This document shows positions 43,154 through 44,939 of a stretch of DNA of 44,939 bases, piece by piece (positions within the stretch are counted from its first letter, which is position 1; every line of letters starts with the position of its first letter). The DNA lies in the NCBI RefSeq assembly GCF_000455485.1, contig NZ_CBQR020000073.1:1-44939 (forward strand). The letters are read 5' to 3'. The DNA is from Gorillibacterium massiliense (GTDB taxonomy: Bacteria > Bacillota > Bacilli > Paenibacillales > NBRC-103111). The notes below the pieces were generated by a model. It saw nothing but the letters and a program-made list of their open reading frames with translations. It did no database searches and was not told the DNA's origin. The position numbers and the translations under genes are program-made.

Positions 43154-44019
43154 GCCAAGTATCATATGGAAGACTAAAGAGCAAGAAACGCAATGATCGA
43201 ATGGCGAATCTCATCACGTTTGTCGTCGTCGTTTTCTTTGCCGTACTCGTGCTCTTTCCGATATGGTGGATATTTCGCACGTCACTCATGTCGAATGCCG
43301 AGATCTATCGATATCCCCCTTCGTTATTACCGGGGCATTGGCTATTCTCCAATTATGAGAAAACGCTGAAGATATTCAAATTTTGGAGATATTTGTGGAA
43401 CACGATGATGATTATTGTTCCCTCCTGTCTAGCAGGAACATTTACGGCCACCTTGTGCGGATATGCCTTTGCAAGGTTGCGGTTTCGGGGTAAAAAATTG
43501 ATTTGGGCTCTTTGCGTCGGTTCCATGCTTCTGCCTGCCATGGTTACGCTCATTCCGCTGTATATTGGTTGGACGCGGGGCTTGGGGCTCCATGACAGCT
43601 ATCTGCCACTCATTTTGCCGTATTTCTGCGGCGGCGGCGCTTTTAATATCTTTTTGATCCGACAGTTTATTATGTCCATTCCGAGAGAACTCGACCAAGC
43701 GGCAACGATCGACGGCGCCGGATATTTTCGCATCTTGTTTAGTATCATTGTCCCAGCAATCCGACCCGCCATGATCGTCGTTGCGTTATTTATCTTCATC
43801 GGGCTATGGAACGATCTGCTCCAACAGATGATTTACATTAACTCGAGCGATAAATATACGATTGCATTGGGGCTAACCGCCTTCAGAGGCCAATTAAAGC
43901 AGGACTGGTCGCTGACGATGGCTGCCACGTGCATGTCCTTTGCTCCGGGTGTCATTTTCTACCTAATTGGTCAAAAGTATTTCGTAGAGGGGATTACTCT
44001 GACCGGATTGAAAAATTAG
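43150..44019 (+). CDS. Sugar ABC transporter permease, MalG/UgpE type
   Basis: A 289-residue second permease. Six helices, with LCGYAFARLRFRGKK after the second segment and the EAA loop reading IPRELDQAATIDGAGYFRILFSIIVPAIRP near residue 185. AAGGAGG lies just before ATG at 43150. The C-terminus ending YFVEGITLTGLKN is diagnostic of the MalG-type family. The GH127 gene follows 33 bases after the stop. Confidence 0.92.
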   Translation: MSQVSYGRLKSKKRNDRMANLITFVVVVFFAVLVLFPIWWIFRTSLMSNAEIYRYPPSLLPGHWLFSNYEKTLKIFKFWRYLWNTMMIIVPSCLAGTFTATLCGYAFARLRFRGKKLIWALCVGSMLLPAMVTLIPLYIGWTRGLGLHDSYLPLILPYFCGGGAFNIFLIRQFIMSIPRELDQAATIDGAGYFRILFSIIVPAIRPAMIVVALFIFIGLWNDLLQQMIYINSSDKYTIALGLTAFRGQLKQDWSLTMAATCMSFAPGVIFYLIGQKYFVEGITLTGLKN

Positions 44020-44052
44020 TCCGCGTCGTCCCATTGAAGGAGAATGATCGTT

Positions 44053-44939
44053 ATGAACGTTAGACTCAATGATCAATTTTGGCAGCCCAAGGTCCAACAG
44101 ACCGTCCTCAAAACGATTCCTTATCAGTGGAAGGCGTTGAACGATGAAATTGAAGGCGCGGAGCCCAGTCATGCCGTAGAGAACTTCCGAATCGCGGCAG
44201 AAGAGCAGACAGGAACATTCTACGGAATGGTCTTCCAGGATAGCGATGTGGCAAAGTGGATTGAAGCTGCCGCTTACAGCCTGCGGCATTTTCCGAATCC
44301 CGAGCTCGAAGCCGTCATTGATGCGGTCATTGATTTAATCGGACGTGCCCAGAGGCCGGACGGTTATTTGAACACGTATTTTTCGGTTGCCGCACCTGAA
44401 CAGCGGTGGAAGGATTTCGCTTTCGGGCATGAGCTATATTGCGCCGGTCACCTGATCGAAGCCGCAGTGGCTTATTACGAGTCTACTCACAAGCGGTCTT
44501 TTTTGGACATCATGTGCCGCTACATCGACTATATTGACCGGATCATTGGGCCGGATTCGGACAAAATGCATGTGTACTGCGGACATGAGGAAATTGAGCT
44601 TGCACTGGTAAAGCTGCATCATACGACGAATGAAGAACGGTATTTGCAACTGAGCCGATACTTCATTGAGGAGCGAGGAAAGCAGCCGAGTTTTCTGAAA
44701 GAGGATCCCGGGTTCGGTAACCAATATAAAGACCATTGGTTTGATCTGGACTATCATCAGGCCCACGCCCCTGTGAGAGAGCAGGAAACGGCGGAAGGAC
44801 ATTCCGTACGGGCCATGTATTTGTACACCTCAATGGCGGATCTTGCGATTGCTTATGGCGATGATACTTTGGCTGAAGCGCTTCGCAAATTATGGGATAA
44901 TGTGACGTCCAAGCGGATGTATATTACTGGGGGGATCGG
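44053..44939 (+). CDS. GH127 beta-L-arabinofuranosidase-type enzyme, truncated by window end
   Basis: The first 295 codons of a glycoside hydrolase family 127 (DUF1680, HypBA1-like) protein. It begins VRLNDQFWQPKVQQTVLKTI, then shows QRPDGYLNTYFS, LYCAGHLIEAAVAYYEST, and the strongly conserved DYHQAHAPVREQETAEGHSVRAMYLY near residue 235 and KRMYITGGI at the end. The catalytic Cys/Glu region lies beyond the window. Family enzymes release beta-L-arabinofuranose from hydroxyproline-linked arabinan. ATG at 44053 has AAGGAGAA eight bases upstream. Placement after a sugar importer and an AraC-type regulator supports plant arabinan or extensin glycan use. It continues past the last base. Confidence 0.88.
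   Translation, partial: MNVRLNDQFWQPKVQQTVLKTIPYQWKALNDEIEGAEPSHAVENFRIAAEEQTGTFYGMVFQDSDVAKWIEAAAYSLRHFPNPELEAVIDAVIDLIGRAQRPDGYLNTYFSVAAPEQRWKDFAFGHELYCAGHLIEAAVAYYESTHKRSFLDIMCRYIDYIDRIIGPDSDKMHVYCGHEEIELALVKLHHTTNEERYLQLSRYFIEERGKQPSFLKEDPGFGNQYKDHWFDLDYHQAHAPVREQETAEGHSVRAMYLYTSMADLAIAYGDDTLAEALRKLWDNVTSKRMYITGGI

Overview
The window looks like chromosomal DNA of a Paenibacillus-type Gram-positive bacterium. The signs are strong AGGAGG-type ribosome binding sites, frequent GTG and TTG starts, S-layer-homology (SLH) surface proteins, homologues of Bacillus PbuE and of the staphylococcal/bacillar HssRS-HrtBA system, and rich sugar ABC transport. This genus assignment is inference. No rRNA, tRNA, CRISPR array, prophage or intact insertion sequence was found.

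Layout. (1) 1-186: end of a sugar ABC permease, then a terminator. (2) 258-1666: promoter, purine riboswitch and pbuE purine efflux pump. (3) 1667-3922: TetR-family regulator, two matching operator-like palindromes, a NorA/Bmr-type MFS pump and a DUF3892 protein. (4) 4122-8080: heme-sensing hssRS followed in the same direction by hrtBA, with an HssR-like direct repeat in front of hrtB. (5) 8157-9947: APH-fold kinase, a decayed GNAT gene and an intact GNAT gene. (6) 9951-16298: chemosensory cluster cheA-cheW-mcp-cheR-cheB with no cheY. (7) 16438-19624: ion transporter, then aguA and aguB (agmatine to putrescine). (8) 19778-23673: SagB-type oxidoreductase, methyltransferase, HxlR regulator divergent from an aldo/keto reductase, and an SDR/epimerase. 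(9) 23674-24445: gene-free stretch with a family of short palindromes. (10) 24446-25848: small HEAT-like protein and a two-domain GNAT. (11) 26045-36307: surface region with an attenuator-like leader, an SLH protein, a 2232-residue secreted PKD/Fn3-like protein, an IS3 transposase scrap and an SLH-anchored serine hydrolase. (12) 36491-39417: ComP/ComA-like two-component pair. (13) 39548-44939: AraC regulator divergent from a carbohydrate ABC transporter and a GH127 (beta-L-arabinofuranosidase) gene cut by the window end.

How the parts work together. Several units are self-contained sense-and-export or sense-and-import modules: purine riboswitch with purine pump, TetR with MFS pump, HssRS with HrtBA heme efflux, and AraC with sugar ABC importer and GH127. 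AguA and AguB are consecutive enzymes of one pathway. The chemosensory cluster has an adaptation pair (CheR/CheB) but must borrow or lack an output regulator.

The observations most worth following are: the pbuE riboswitch, whose specificity base is C rather than the U of Bacillus subtilis pbuE and which has an unusual A in the binding-pocket junction; the evenly spaced CTG-N8-CAG palindromes; the attenuator ahead of the SLH gene; and the giant surface protein, whose natural start seems to be out of frame by one base.
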